The notes beneath the pieces are model-generated. The model searched no databases, was not told the origin of the DNA, and was given only the letters and a program-made list of their open reading frames with translations. The position numbers and the translations under genes are program-made. From NCBI RefSeq assembly GCF_013416555.1, contig NZ_JACCFG010000006.1, positions 62,001 to 126,000 on the forward strand: a stretch of DNA of 64,000 nt, given 5' to 3'. How positions within the stretch are numbered: the stretch's first letter is position 1; the number at the start of each line of letters is the position of its first letter. The stretch comes from Sphingomonas sp. R-74633. GTDB lineage: Bacteria; Pseudomonadota; Alphaproteobacteria; Sphingomonadales; Sphingomonadaceae. Below, in pieces: positions 24,441-36,543 of this stretch.

Positions 24441-24464
24441 CCCTCTCCCCCGGAGGGGAGAGGG
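24441..24464 (-). terminator. Terminator-like hairpin after uvrA
   Basis: Perfect 10-bp stem CCCTCTCCCC / GGGGAGAGGG with a CGGA tetraloop, 7 bp beyond the uvrA stop. It lacks a T-run. A shorter version follows the uvrA fragment at 22877. Confidence 0.6.
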
Positions 24465-24470
24465 AGTGGG

Positions 24471-27425
<2,955 letters not shown>

Positions 27426-27436
27426 GGGGCTGGTTT

Positions 27437-27451
27437 GTTCCAGATTTGTTC
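27437..27451. promoter_or_regulatory. LexA (SOS) box at uvrA
   Basis: GTTC-CAGATTT-GTTC is an exact match to the alphaproteobacterial LexA site GTTC-N7-GTTC. It lies between the divergent uvrA and the gene at 27511, 12 bp from the uvrA start. Control of uvrA by LexA is well established in this class. Confidence 0.85.
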
Positions 27452-27510
27452 GTTAGGTCAAGTGTCCGTTCGAAGATGGTAACGGGCACCCACAGGAGCA
27501 AGGGCAGGCG

Positions 27511-28044
27511 ATGGGCATGGACACGCCGGCCGCGATCGACGCGGCGGTTCTGGCATTTTGCGCGACCGTCGCGCCGGGCCTGCCCGAATATGTCGACGTG
27601 ACGCCGGGCGAAGGCGCGCGCATCGCCTATTGCTTCGACAATGCGGCGGCGCAGGTGGCGCAGTACGGCGGCGAGATCGCCTGGGGCTGGGCGATCTGGC
27701 GCTGGCCGGGGCGCTATTTCGAGGCCGAGCATCACGGCATCTGGCGCGATCCGCAGGGCAGGCTGCACGATGTGACACCGATGCTCTACGGCCAGACGCG
27801 GATCCTGTTCCTCAGCGATCCGACTGCGGTGTTCGACCCCGAGCGCTATCGCACCAACATACTGGGCGCCGAGCCGGGCAATGCCGCGGCGGCCGAATAT
27901 GTCGCTTTGGCCAATGCCCGCGCGGCGATCCTCAACGCCTATGGCGAGCCCGGCGTCGAGCACGCGATCACCCCCGAGGACCAGGCCCGGCTCGACGCGA
28001 TCACGCCGCGCTGGATGGCGCTGCATGCGGCGCTGGAGGGGTAA
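27511..28044 (+). CDS. Conserved hypothetical protein
   Basis: 177 residues, cytoplasmic, no signal. Tryptophan-rich core EIAWGWAIWRWPGRYFEAEH followed by GIWRDPQGRLHDVTP and RILFLSDPTAVF. This W-x-I-W-x-x-P pattern with a downstream D-V-T-P recurs in bacterial hypothetical proteins that sometimes carry SEC-C metal-binding tails, but this copy has no such tail. It is divergent from uvrA and could share the LexA site. Function is not known. Confidence 0.55.
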   Translation: MGMDTPAAIDAAVLAFCATVAPGLPEYVDVTPGEGARIAYCFDNAAAQVAQYGGEIAWGWAIWRWPGRYFEAEHHGIWRDPQGRLHDVTPMLYGQTRILFLSDPTAVFDPERYRTNILGAEPGNAAAAEYVALANARAAILNAYGEPGVEHAITPEDQARLDAITPRWMALHAALEG

Positions 28045-28159
28045 TTGGCCGGTGGCCGGCACCCCGGCGCAGAAACACCCCCGAAAAGGACCAAGTTCGA
28101 CTTGGACATAATTACTCATACCTTAACCTTCGTGCAGATGTTGGCGGGGGACGAACAGG

Positions 28160-29305
28160 ATGGGGGAACGGAAGACAGGGCGGAATCCGTCCGGGATTTT
28201 GGGCGCGATTGCCGCGGGGTGCATGCTTTCGGGCTGCGTGACGACGAGCTTCGCGCCGCCGAAGGTCGTAGTGGATCGCAGGGTCGAGGCGGGGCGGCTT
28301 TTTACCTGCGACCAGCTCGATGTGGCCGGCACGAAGGATCCGGACAGCAACAAGATCACGCCCGACATCGAAGGCTCGGTCCAGCTGATCAATAATTACA
28401 TCCGCGCCTATCGCTGCGCCGCGCACGAAGCCGCGGACGGTCGGCAGATCTTCGAAGTGCCTTCGATGCTCGGCCTGTTCGTCGCCGGTGTGGGCCCGGC
28501 GCTGGGCCTTAGCCCCGACGCGGCGCTGGCGGCGAGCGCTGGGGCGGCGATCTATGGCCGCGGCAACAGCTATTACGCGCCGAAGGAGAAGGCGGCGGTG
28601 CTCGATTCCGCGCTGGACGCAGTGCTGTGCGTGAAGGCGGCGGCGGTGGGCTTCGACTTTTTCGACACCCATGGCGCGGCGCCTTCGGTCGATATGGCGC
28701 GCCAGGAGGTGCAGGAGGCCAATGCCGCCGGGCTGCGGGCCGACCTGACCGAGCAGACCGAAGATGTCGGCAAGTTGCGGATCGCCGCCGAGAAGGCGCG
28801 CGTCGCCGGGCTTGTGGCTCCGCCGGTCGATCCCGGCATCAAGGCATTGCTGCAGGCCCACCAGAATACAGCCACGCCGCAGGCCGGTGTAGCCGCGCTA
28901 GACGCAGCGGCCGATGCCAAGGCGAAGGAAGTAGCGGCGACCGCGGATACGCTGCGCACCGTGGAGATCGAGCTGGCGGTGCTGCGCAGCCGCTTCTCGG
29001 CGCCGCGTGTGCATTACGAGATGGTGTCCACTGCCTTGCTTTCGATCGAACGCGTGCTCGCCCAGCGGTTCAGCAGCATCGGCAGCTTTGATTCCGCCGG
29101 CATCGCCGCCGAGTTCTCCCAACTCGGCGAGAAGGAGAAGGAGGGAACCGAGGACAAGAAGGATCTCGAAACGGGCAAGCTCAACGACGACAAGGGCGGT
29201 GTACTGACCAAGAGCGATCCCGAATATCAGCAGCGGAAGGACAAGACCGAGCTCGACCTGATGCAGACCAAGCTGCAGATCTGCGTGGTGCGCGCCAAGG
29301 TGTGA
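28160..29305 (+). CDS. Lipoprotein with coiled-coil region
   Basis: 381 residues with a lipoprotein signal (GILGAIAAGCMLSGC, lipid cysteine at 26). Residues about 45-180 are a conserved-looking domain (LFTCDQLDVAGTKDPDSNK, QLINNYIRAYRCAAHE). A gly/ala helix pair (LFVAGVGPALGLSPDAALAA) precedes long charged helices (ADLTEQTEDVGKLRIAAEKA). The C-terminus is highly charged (LGEKEKEGTEDKKDLETGK). No family is recognised. An outer-membrane or periplasmic place is likely. Confidence 0.65.
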   Translation: MGERKTGRNPSGILGAIAAGCMLSGCVTTSFAPPKVVVDRRVEAGRLFTCDQLDVAGTKDPDSNKITPDIEGSVQLINNYIRAYRCAAHEAADGRQIFEVPSMLGLFVAGVGPALGLSPDAALAASAGAAIYGRGNSYYAPKEKAAVLDSALDAVLCVKAAAVGFDFFDTHGAAPSVDMARQEVQEANAAGLRADLTEQTEDVGKLRIAAEKARVAGLVAPPVDPGIKALLQAHQNTATPQAGVAALDAAADAKAKEVAATADTLRTVEIELAVLRSRFSAPRVHYEMVSTALLSIERVLAQRFSSIGSFDSAGIAAEFSQLGEKEKEGTEDKKDLETGKLNDDKGGVLTKSDPEYQQRKDKTELDLMQTKLQICVVRAKV

Positions 29306-29356
29306 CCGGGCGCCCGTTCATCGCACGGCGAGGCAGGGCGTGATACGCGATCGGGC

Positions 29357-29689
29357 ATGCTTGCGCTTCTCCTGGTTCTGAGCCTGACCGATCCCGGTTT
29401 CAGCTGCGCCGCCACCGGCACCAAGCTGCTCGTCCCCGCGACGACGCCCGATGCCGCGTGCACGCGGCTGAGGGCGGGGCTGGCGCGGGCGGGGGTGCGG
29501 CCTGACGGGGTGCGGGTCGCGCTGCGCTTCGAGAAGCCCGGTATCGCCAGCGCGCGAGTGATCCGGGTGGCGGGCGGGCGGGCCACCGAGCTCCCTGAAA
29601 TCTCGGTCGCGACCTCGGACAAGGCGATGGGACCATCCACGATCGATCTCCTCGCGCGGGAGATTGCGGGGCGACTGGCGAAGCGGTAA
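29357..29689 (+). CDS. Small secreted hypothetical protein
   Basis: 110 residues. The N-terminus (MLALLLVLSLTDPGFSC) is a short signal-like segment. The rest is an Arg-rich alpha/beta sequence (DAACTRLRAGLARAGVRPDG, VRVALRFEKPGIASARVIRV, STIDLLAREIAGRLAKR). It begins 51 bp after the lipoprotein gene on the same strand, so it may share its transcript. No family is recognised. Confidence 0.5.
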   Translation: MLALLLVLSLTDPGFSCAATGTKLLVPATTPDAACTRLRAGLARAGVRPDGVRVALRFEKPGIASARVIRVAGGRATELPEISVATSDKAMGPSTIDLLAREIAGRLAKR

Positions 29690-29764
29690 GACTAGCTTAG
29701 GTGCCCATATGCTGGAATGACGGAAGCAAGTCCGTCAATTCACGCCTTTTTCTGGTGAGAGCGC

Positions 29765-32650
29765 ATGCCCGACACGGTCCCCGGTGACAGCTCTACAACC
29801 GTCGTCCTCGATATAGGCAGCACGGTTACTACCACGATCGACACGGCAGGCGACCGCGACTGGTATCGCGTCACGCTGGTCGCGGGGCACAGCTACAGCT
29901 TCGCCACCAACTCGGTGAACCAGGACGATGTCGACAGCTATTTGCGGCTGTACAATTCGGGCGGCACGCTGTTGGCCGAAGACGATGACGGCGCAGCGGG
30001 GACCTTTTCCGAGATCCATTTCACTGCGACGACGAGCGGCACCTATTACATCGCCGGCGGCACCTTCGAGGATCGGACGACCGGCACCTTCCTGATCCGG
30101 GCGACCGACACCGCGGCGTCGGGTGCGGACACGATCGCGGGCGATGTGACGACGACGAGCGTGATCGCGCTCGACGGCACCGCCAACAGCAGCATCGATC
30201 GCGCGGGCGACCATGATTTCTACCGGGTCACGTTGGTCGCGGGGCAGAGCTATCTGTTCCAGACCCAGTCGACCGGCGGTGCGGGCGATGTCGATTCGAC
30301 GATCATGATCCGCAACGCCAGCGGCGCCGACCGCGACGGCGCCGGCAATGAATATGGCTATAATGACGACCGCGTCGGCACCTATTCGGGTGTGCGCTTC
30401 ACGCCCACGACGAGCGGCACCTATTATATCGATGTCGCCGGCTGGAACGACCAGGAGACCGGCACCTACCGGCTCAACATGATCACGGCGCCGCCGCTCG
30501 AAGTCTATACCAACGACCAGATCGCCCACCAGCTGACCGACGATTATTGGAGCGGCAATCGCCACCATTTCGACGTGGTGGCGGGCGGCACGCTGACCTT
30601 CAACGTGAGCGGGCTGGGTACCGCCGCGGCGAACCTGGCGCGCCAGGCGCTGCTGCTGTGGACCGACGTGACCGGGATCACCTTCTCCGAAGTGACCAGC
30701 GGCGGGCAGATCCTGTTCACCAACACCGAGGAGGGCGCCTCGACCGGCGCGGTCTATTCGGGCGGGATCACCACCAGCGCGACGGTGAACGTCTCGCAGG
30801 CCTGGGTGACCCAGTACGGCACCGGGCTGAACAGCTATTCGTTCCAGACCTTCATCCACGAGATCGGCCACGCGCTGGGTCTCGGCCATGGCGGACCGTA
30901 TAACGGCACCGCCGACTATCCGTCGGATGCGGCGTATCTCAACGATGCGTGGATCACGACGGTGATGTCGTATTTCGACGAGAACGAGAACACGTATTTC
31001 GACAACCTCGGCTTCACGCGGCAATATACCGTGAGCCCGATGGTGGCGGACGGGCTGGCGATCGCCTCGCTCTACGGCGCCAACACGCTGACCCGGACCG
31101 GCGACACCGTCTACGGCTTCAACAGCAATGCCGGGCGCGACATCTATGACGCGACCAAGAATGCGAACGTCGCCTATACGGTGTTCGACAATGGCGGCGT
31201 CGACACGCTCGATTATTCGGGCTTCGGCCAGGCGCAGACGATCAACCTGACCCAGGAGCAATTCTCCAGCGTCGGCGGGCGGACGGGCAATGTCTCGATC
31301 GCGCGCGGGGCGGTGATCGAGAATGCGATCGGCGGCAGCGGCGCCGACCTGATGATCGGCAACGACGTGGCCAACAAGCTGACCGGCGGGCTGGGCGACG
31401 ACACGCTGATCGGGCTGGCCGGCGACGACATCCTCGATGGCGGCGCGGGCAACGACAAGCTCAACGGAGGGCTGGGCAACGACACCTATTATGTCGTCAA
31501 CCAGGGCGACGTGATCTACGAGGCCGCGGGCGAAGGCACGGACACCGCCTATGCCTTCGATAATTTCCAGCTCTACGCCAATGTCGAGAATCTGGTGCTC
31601 TACGGGGCGCTCGGGCATATCGGCGTGGGCAATGAGCTCGACAACGTCATCACCGGCAACGACGTCGGCGACCGCCTGCTCGGCGGGCTGGGCAACGACA
31701 CGATCAACGGCGGCGCCGGCAACGACTGGATCTATGGCGAGGACGGCAACGACACGCTGTGGGGCGGTGCCGGCGTGGACTATCTGGTCGGCGACAATGG
31801 CAATGACGTGCTGCACGGCGAGAATGGCGCGGGCGAGCAGGACTTCCTCTATGGCTGGGCCGGCAACGACACTTATTATGTCGATGCGCAGAACGACTTC
31901 ACCTTCGAGGACGTCAACGGCGGCACCGACACGGTCTATGCCAATTTCGCCGGCGGGACCTATTATCTCTTCGCGAATGTCGAGAACCTGATCCTGCAGG
32001 GCACGACTTTGTATGGCGTGGGCAATGAACTCGCCAATACGATCACCGGCAGCGATGCGACCAACTGGCTGCTGGGCGGCGCGGGCAATGACCGGATCGA
32101 TGGCGGCAAGGGTGACGACGTGCTGTTCGGCCAGGATGGCAACGACACGTTCGTGTTCGGCGCGGGCAGCGGCATCGACACGATCGGCGACTTCACGCCG
32201 GGCACCGACAAGATCGACCTGAGCGCCTATGGCTTCGCCAATTTCGCGGCGGTGCAGGCGGCGATGACCGACCAGGGCGGCGGGATCATGAACATCGCGC
32301 TGGGCGGCGGGAACTACATCATCCTGATCGGCGTGGCCAAGGCGCAGCTCGCGTCGGGCGACTTCATCCTCTCGACCAGCCAGGCGCCCGAAAAGGCCGA
32401 GGTTATGGCGCCGGCCTCGAGCAGCAAGGGCGCACCGGTGATGGCGGTCGACGGCGGGGGCAAGGGCGACGCGCAGCAGATCCTGCTGCCTGCGCATGAC
32501 GACGCGCTGGCCGGCTTGCACGACGTCCAGCAGCCGGCGGGCGGCAGCCTGGCCGAGATCTTCCATGCCGGTCCGGATAGCTACGAGCCGACCGGGCCGC
32601 ACACGCATCACTTCGTGCCGTACGACGCCGACCTCCTCCACCTCGCCTGA
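29765..32650 (+). CDS. RTX metalloprotease, serralysin-like (peptidase M10) with two PPC domains
   Basis: 961 residues without a classical signal peptide, as expected for type I secretion. Residues about 8-115 and 125-235 are two pre-peptidase C-terminal domains (DRDWYRVTLVAGHSYSFAT, DHDFYRVTLVAGQSYLFQT). The zinc site H365-E-x-x-H369-x-x-G-x-x-H375 (HEIGHALGLGH) and a Met-turn (TTVMSYFDENENTYF) define a metzincin. From about residue 520, calcium-binding RTX nonapeptides follow (GGLGDDTLIGLAGDDILDGG and later sets). The PPC domains come first, unusual for serralysins. The last 90 residues are non-RTX and end HTHHFVPYDADLLHLA. No type I export genes are in the window. Confidence 0.9.
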   Translation: MPDTVPGDSSTTVVLDIGSTVTTTIDTAGDRDWYRVTLVAGHSYSFATNSVNQDDVDSYLRLYNSGGTLLAEDDDGAAGTFSEIHFTATTSGTYYIAGGTFEDRTTGTFLIRATDTAASGADTIAGDVTTTSVIALDGTANSSIDRAGDHDFYRVTLVAGQSYLFQTQSTGGAGDVDSTIMIRNASGADRDGAGNEYGYNDDRVGTYSGVRFTPTTSGTYYIDVAGWNDQETGTYRLNMITAPPLEVYTNDQIAHQLTDDYWSGNRHHFDVVAGGTLTFNVSGLGTAAANLARQALLLWTDVTGITFSEVTSGGQILFTNTEEGASTGAVYSGGITTSATVNVSQAWVTQYGTGLNSYSFQTFIHEIGHALGLGHGGPYNGTADYPSDAAYLNDAWITTVMSYFDENENTYFDNLGFTRQYTVSPMVADGLAIASLYGANTLTRTGDTVYGFNSNAGRDIYDATKNANVAYTVFDNGGVDTLDYSGFGQAQTINLTQEQFSSVGGRTGNVSIARGAVIENAIGGSGADLMIGNDVANKLTGGLGDDTLIGLAGDDILDGGAGNDKLNGGLGNDTYYVVNQGDVIYEAAGEGTDTAYAFDNFQLYANVENLVLYGALGHIGVGNELDNVITGNDVGDRLLGGLGNDTINGGAGNDWIYGEDGNDTLWGGAGVDYLVGDNGNDVLHGENGAGEQDFLYGWAGNDTYYVDAQNDFTFEDVNGGTDTVYANFAGGTYYLFANVENLILQGTTLYGVGNELANTITGSDATNWLLGGAGNDRIDGGKGDDVLFGQDGNDTFVFGAGSGIDTIGDFTPGTDKIDLSAYGFANFAAVQAAMTDQGGGIMNIALGGGNYIILIGVAKAQLASGDFILSTSQAPEKAEVMAPASSSKGAPVMAVDGGGKGDAQQILLPAHDDALAGLHDVQQPAGGSLAEIFHAGPDSYEPTGPHTHHFVPYDADLLHLA

Positions 32651-32740
32651 CTTTCCTTTCAGGAAGCTGCACCGCGGTTTCACGCGCCGTTCAGCGGCCG
32701 GGGCGGAAATTCGGTCAGGACGGAGAGAGAGGGGAAGGCC

Positions 32741-34219
32741 ATGCGGTTCGAGAGGATGATCAGGCTGACGATGCTGGCGGGCGTGGCACTGGCCCTGCCC
32801 GGTGTTGCGCAGGCCGCCCCGGCGGCGGCGATGGGCCAGTCCAGCCAGCAATCGGCCGACGACTATCAGTGGATCGACCAGGCCGATGCGCTGTGGGACG
32901 CGATCGGCGATGCGCCGCCCGACACTGCCTTCGCCTTTGAAGGGCAGGAGCCCTGGGCCTGGCAGACCGGCGACGGCTATACGATCATCGTCGAGGACGC
33001 CGGCGAAGGCGGCATCCGCAGCTATTATTTCGCGCCCGGCGCGACCAGCCCGTTCCTCACCGTCGAGCCCGGGATGAGCTTCGCCTTTGTCGGCGGGCGG
33101 CTGGTGATGGTCTATGACGCCGATGGCGAGGCCGCGCCGCGCGGCGAGTTCGGCGATTATGACGATGCCGCGCACGATCTTTATGCGCGCGGGCGGGCGC
33201 TGTTCCAGGCGCTGAGCGGGCGCGACTATCGCCCGGTCGATGCCGACGCCTGGGTCGATGCCAGCCCCTATATCTTCGGCTTCATTCAGCTGTGGGACGA
33301 GGGGCGCAGCCGCTATCCGGGCTGGAGCCGCTATCATGCGCGCAGCGACAGCGCGGCATGGCGCCGGCGCTTCGACGACGAGCAGCGCCGTCGCCGCGAG
33401 CAGGCGCTGCGCTTCAGCCATTGGCGCCAGGGCGGCTTCCAGGGACCGCCGCCGGGCCGCTACCACCGTCCGGACCAGCCGGGACGCCCCGGCACCGGGC
33501 GCCCGCCGCAGCCGGGCTCGGGCTGGTCGCACCAGCCGGGCAATGGCGGACGGCCGGGCCAGCCCGGCAGGCCGGGCCGCCCGGGTGGCCCGGGCACCAA
33601 CCCGCCGCCATCCTCCGGAACCCCGCCGGTCGCGACGCCCGGAAACCCGCCGCGCCCGCCCTTCACGCGCCCGGGGCCGAGCCGGCCCGACGGTTCGCCC
33701 GACTGGCGCCGCGGCCGCCCGGTTACGCCGCCGCCGGCACCGGTGGTCAAGCAGCCGGTGACCGACGTGCCCGCGCCGGTCTCGGACGCGCCGCAGCCTC
33801 CGGTCGAGACGCGCCCGTCGCGTCCGCGGCCCGATGGCGGCTGGCGCCCGCGCCCCGCACCGACTCCGCCGAGCGCCGGCGCAGCGCCGATGCCGCCTGC
33901 TGTCGTGAGCGAGCCGCCCGCGCCGCGTCCACGGCCCGAGGGAGGCTGGCGTCCGCGTCCTGCACCGGGCAACGCGGGTACGCCCGACGCGTCGCCGCCG
34001 CAGTTCCGCCCGCGCCCGACGCCGCCGGTTGGCAGCGCGCCGCCTGCGCCGCGGCCGAGCTACACGCCGCCGGCACCGAGCGCGGCGCCGCAGCCGTCGC
34101 GGCCCAGCTTCACGCCGCCGCCGCGCGCTTCATCGCCGCCGCCCTCGCGCCCGAGCCCGCCGCCGTCGCGGCCGAGCCCGCCGGCCAAGATCCAGAACGA
34201 CTCGCTCAAGGTGGATTAG
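32741..34219 (+). CDS. Exported protein with proline-rich C-terminal half
   Basis: 492 residues. A signal peptide (MIRLTMLAGVALALPGVAQA) is followed by a domain of about 200 residues (WIDQADALWDAIGDAPPDTA, WAWQTGDGYTIIVEDAGEGG, YYFAPGATSPFLTVEPGMSF). The last 260 residues are low complexity and rich in Pro, Arg and Gly, with repeats of RPDGGWRPRPAP and PSRPSPPPSRPSPP. This is a cell-envelope or secreted protein; no family is certain. Codon use in the tail matches the genome, so it is not foreign. Confidence 0.65.
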   Translation: MRFERMIRLTMLAGVALALPGVAQAAPAAAMGQSSQQSADDYQWIDQADALWDAIGDAPPDTAFAFEGQEPWAWQTGDGYTIIVEDAGEGGIRSYYFAPGATSPFLTVEPGMSFAFVGGRLVMVYDADGEAAPRGEFGDYDDAAHDLYARGRALFQALSGRDYRPVDADAWVDASPYIFGFIQLWDEGRSRYPGWSRYHARSDSAAWRRRFDDEQRRRREQALRFSHWRQGGFQGPPPGRYHRPDQPGRPGTGRPPQPGSGWSHQPGNGGRPGQPGRPGRPGGPGTNPPPSSGTPPVATPGNPPRPPFTRPGPSRPDGSPDWRRGRPVTPPPAPVVKQPVTDVPAPVSDAPQPPVETRPSRPRPDGGWRPRPAPTPPSAGAAPMPPAVVSEPPAPRPRPEGGWRPRPAPGNAGTPDASPPQFRPRPTPPVGSAPPAPRPSYTPPAPSAAPQPSRPSFTPPPRASSPPPSRPSPPPSRPSPPAKIQNDSLKVD

Positions 34220-34268
34220 CAGGCGAGGGGCGCGGTGCCGGGTGGACCGGCGCCGCGCCCGCGCTGCG

Positions 34269-34736
34269 TCAGCGGAAGGCCGCGATCAGCGTCTCATAGG
34301 CTTCGCGTCCCGGCGCACCCTCGACGACCACGCCGTGGCGCAGGAAATAGGCGTGGCGGACGATCTCGGCCTGCTGCTCGAGCCCGTATTTGGTGAAGGG
34401 CTGGCCGGGCTTGAGCGCATAGGTGTAACTGCAGAACGGGTGGCGCCGGAGCGGCAGGAAGATCCCGCGCTGGGTCTGCCAGATATGGCAGAGCTCGTGG
34501 AGCAGCAGGCCGTGAAAGCCGATGCCTTCCTTGCTGTAATCCTCGCGCCACTTGTCGCTGTCGGGGTGGAAATGGATATGGCCGGTCGGCGCCATCGTGG
34601 TCTTGACCGGCTGGAACGGAAACCATTTGCGCCGGCGGATCTCGACGCCGCTCAGGTCGATCGCGTCGTGATAGATCGAGCGGGCGAGCGCGATCTCGCC
34701 GGCCGTCAGTTTCCGCGCTTCGCCCTTTTCGGTCAT
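34269..34736 (-). CDS. Putative zinc metalloprotease, vgr-related type
   Basis: 155 residues. LLLHELCHIWQTQRG holds an H-E-x-x-H motif with the Trp-Gln context seen in DUF4157-like proteins. A downstream Glu in KYGLEQQAEIVRHAYFL could be the third zinc ligand. The N-terminus has LARSIYHDAIDLSGVEIRRR and GHIHFHPDSDKWREDY. Proteins of this kind are often annotated as vgr-related in sphingomonads though no type VI secretion genes are nearby. Substrate is unknown. Confidence 0.6.
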   Translation of the reverse strand: MTEKGEARKLTAGEIALARSIYHDAIDLSGVEIRRRKWFPFQPVKTTMAPTGHIHFHPDSDKWREDYSKEGIGFHGLLLHELCHIWQTQRGIFLPLRRHPFCSYTYALKPGQPFTKYGLEQQAEIVRHAYFLRHGVVVEGAPGREAYETLIAAFR

Positions 34737-34871
34737 CGTCGCCCCTTCCCGGGGTCAATTGCTAGGACGGCGGGCAGGTTCCGGCCACCGCTATTCGCAC
34801 CGCGTCGGTCTTGTCAGGCGCGCGCCGCTTCGCCAGATAGCGCTCTCGAATTCTCGAAGGAGTGTACCGCC

Positions 34872-34976
34872 ATGCGCCAGGAACCGATCGCCATTCGCCC
34901 GATCGTCTCGTCCTGCCCGCAGGTGCCTCATGTCTTGCTTCGTAACCCTGGATTCGCTTTCCGCCGCAACGCCTGA
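34872..34976 (+). CDS. Possible 34-residue leader peptide overlapping the ABC-F gene
   Basis: A short frame with the strongest ribosome site in the area (AAGGAG at 34857-34862, nine bases before ATG). It encodes MRQEPIAIRPIVSSCPQVPH followed by a Phe/Arg-rich end, and stops 44 bp inside the ABC-F coding sequence. ABC-F genes are often controlled by ribosome stalling on upstream peptides or by translational coupling. Whether this one acts so is inference. It could also be fortuitous. Confidence 0.4.
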   Translation: MRQEPIAIRPIVSSCPQVPHVLLRNPGFAFRRNA

Positions 34977-36507
34977 GGGCGCGCGGCTCTTCGACAATCT
35001 GACGCTGGCGCTCGGGCGGGAACGCACCGGGCTGGTCGGGCGCAATGGTTCGGGCAAGTCGACCTTGCTGCGCATCGTCGCGGGCTATCTCGCGCCGGTG
35101 GCGGGCAGCGTGGTGCGCGCGGGGAGCGTCGGCGTGCTGCGGCAGAGCTGGCCCGAGGACTGGCGCGTCGATGAAGTGCTGGGCGTGCGCGCGGGGCTGG
35201 TGCGGGTGGCGCGGGTGCTGGGCGGTACGGGCGACGATAGCGACTTTGCCGAGGCCGACTGGACGCTCGAGGAGCGGGTGAGCGCGGCGCTGGCGGCGTC
35301 CGGGCTGAGTGAACTCGCGCTCGACCGGCGGGTGGCGACGCTGTCGGGCGGCGAGCGGACGCGGGTGGGGATCGCAAGGCTGCGGCTCGACGCGCCCGAT
35401 CTGCTGCTGCTCGACGAGCCGACCAACAATCTCGATGCCGAGGGCCGCGCGGCGGTGGCGGCGCTGCTTGCCGAGTGGAAGGGCGGGGTGCTGGTCGCCA
35501 GCCATGACCGGGCGCTGCTGGAAGGCATGGACCGGATCGTCGAGCTGACGCCGCTCGGCGAGCGGGTGTTCGGCGGCGGCTGGTCGGGCTTTGCCGAGGC
35601 GCGCGATGCCGAGCGCGAGCGGGCGGCGGCGGAAGTCGAGCGGGCGGGCGGGGCGCTGCGCAGCGCCGAGGCAGGGGCGCAACAGGCACGCGAGCGCCAG
35701 GCGCGGCGTGATCGGGCGGGGCGGGCCTTTGCGGCGAGCGGGTCGGCGCCGAAGATCTTGCTCGGGCGGCAAAAGGAGCGGGCGGAAAATTCGGCCGGGC
35801 GCGGGGCCGAGGTCGGTGAGCGGCTGGTTGGGTCGGCCGAGGAACGGCTGGCAGCGGCGCGCGAGGCGGTGGAAGTGGTGACGCCTTTGGTGATCGAGCT
35901 GCCTTTGACGGGATTGCCGAGGGGGCGCCGGTTGCTGGCATTCGAGGATGCGGCATTGCTGCGCGGCGACCGCGTGTTCGGGCCGTGGCGCTTCGAGATC
36001 ATCGGGCCCGAGCGGGTGGCGGTGTCCGGGCCCAATGGCGCGGGCAAGACCAGCCTGTTGCGGCTGGCGGCGGGGGAACTGGCGCCGGACCGGGGCAGCG
36101 TGTGGCGGGCCGAGGGGCGGGTGGCGATGCTCGACCAGCATGTCGGGCTGCTGGAGGCCGGGGCGAGCGTGCTCGACAATTTCCGGCGGCTGCACCCGGG
36201 CGCTACCGAGCGTGGGGCGTATGCGGCGTGCGCGCGATTCGCGTTCCGCAATCGCGATGCGCTGAAGCTGGTGGCGGAGCTGAGCGGCGGCGAACGGATG
36301 CGCGCGGGGCTGGCCTGCGTGCTGGGCGGCGCGGCGGTGCCGCAATTGCTGCTGCTCGACGAGCCGACCAACCATCTCGACCTCGAGTCGACCGAAGTGC
36401 TCGAGGCGGCGCTGGCGGGCTATGACGGCGCACTGCTGGTGGTGAGCCACGACCGGGCGTTTCTGGAAGCGATCGGGGTGGAGCGGGAGATTGCGGTGGG
36501 GCGGTGA
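34930..36507 (+). CDS. ABC-F family ATP-binding protein
   Basis: 525 residues with two ABC modules and no membrane domain. Module one has GLVGRNGSGKSTLLRIVAGY, LSGGERTRVGIARL and LLLLDEPTNNLD. Module two has VSGPNGAGKTSLLRLAAGE, LSGGERMRAGLACVLGG and LLLLDEPTNHLD. The linker between them (about 215-320) is rich in Arg, Glu and Ala (AGAQQARERQARRDRAGRAF), as in ABC-F proteins that act on stalled ribosomes. The ATG at 34930 has only a weak AGGTG site and lies inside the 34-residue frame, so its translation may depend on that frame. Could be housekeeping or antibiotic-protecting. Confidence 0.85.
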   Translation: MSCFVTLDSLSAATPEGARLFDNLTLALGRERTGLVGRNGSGKSTLLRIVAGYLAPVAGSVVRAGSVGVLRQSWPEDWRVDEVLGVRAGLVRVARVLGGTGDDSDFAEADWTLEERVSAALAASGLSELALDRRVATLSGGERTRVGIARLRLDAPDLLLLDEPTNNLDAEGRAAVAALLAEWKGGVLVASHDRALLEGMDRIVELTPLGERVFGGGWSGFAEARDAERERAAAEVERAGGALRSAEAGAQQARERQARRDRAGRAFAASGSAPKILLGRQKERAENSAGRGAEVGERLVGSAEERLAAAREAVEVVTPLVIELPLTGLPRGRRLLAFEDAALLRGDRVFGPWRFEIIGPERVAVSGPNGAGKTSLLRLAAGELAPDRGSVWRAEGRVAMLDQHVGLLEAGASVLDNFRRLHPGATERGAYAACARFAFRNRDALKLVAELSGGERMRAGLACVLGGAAVPQLLLLDEPTNHLDLESTEVLEAALAGYDGALLVVSHDRAFLEAIGVEREIAVGR

Positions 36508-36543
36508 GGGGCGGCTCTTGGGTGGGAAGCGGTCATTTCGGGC

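Noticed and set aside
29735..33532. 1265-codon minus-strand open frame opposite the RTX protease
   Set aside because: Antisense to an intact M10/RTX gene whose repeats explain its own periodicity; no ribosome site and no recognisable domain.
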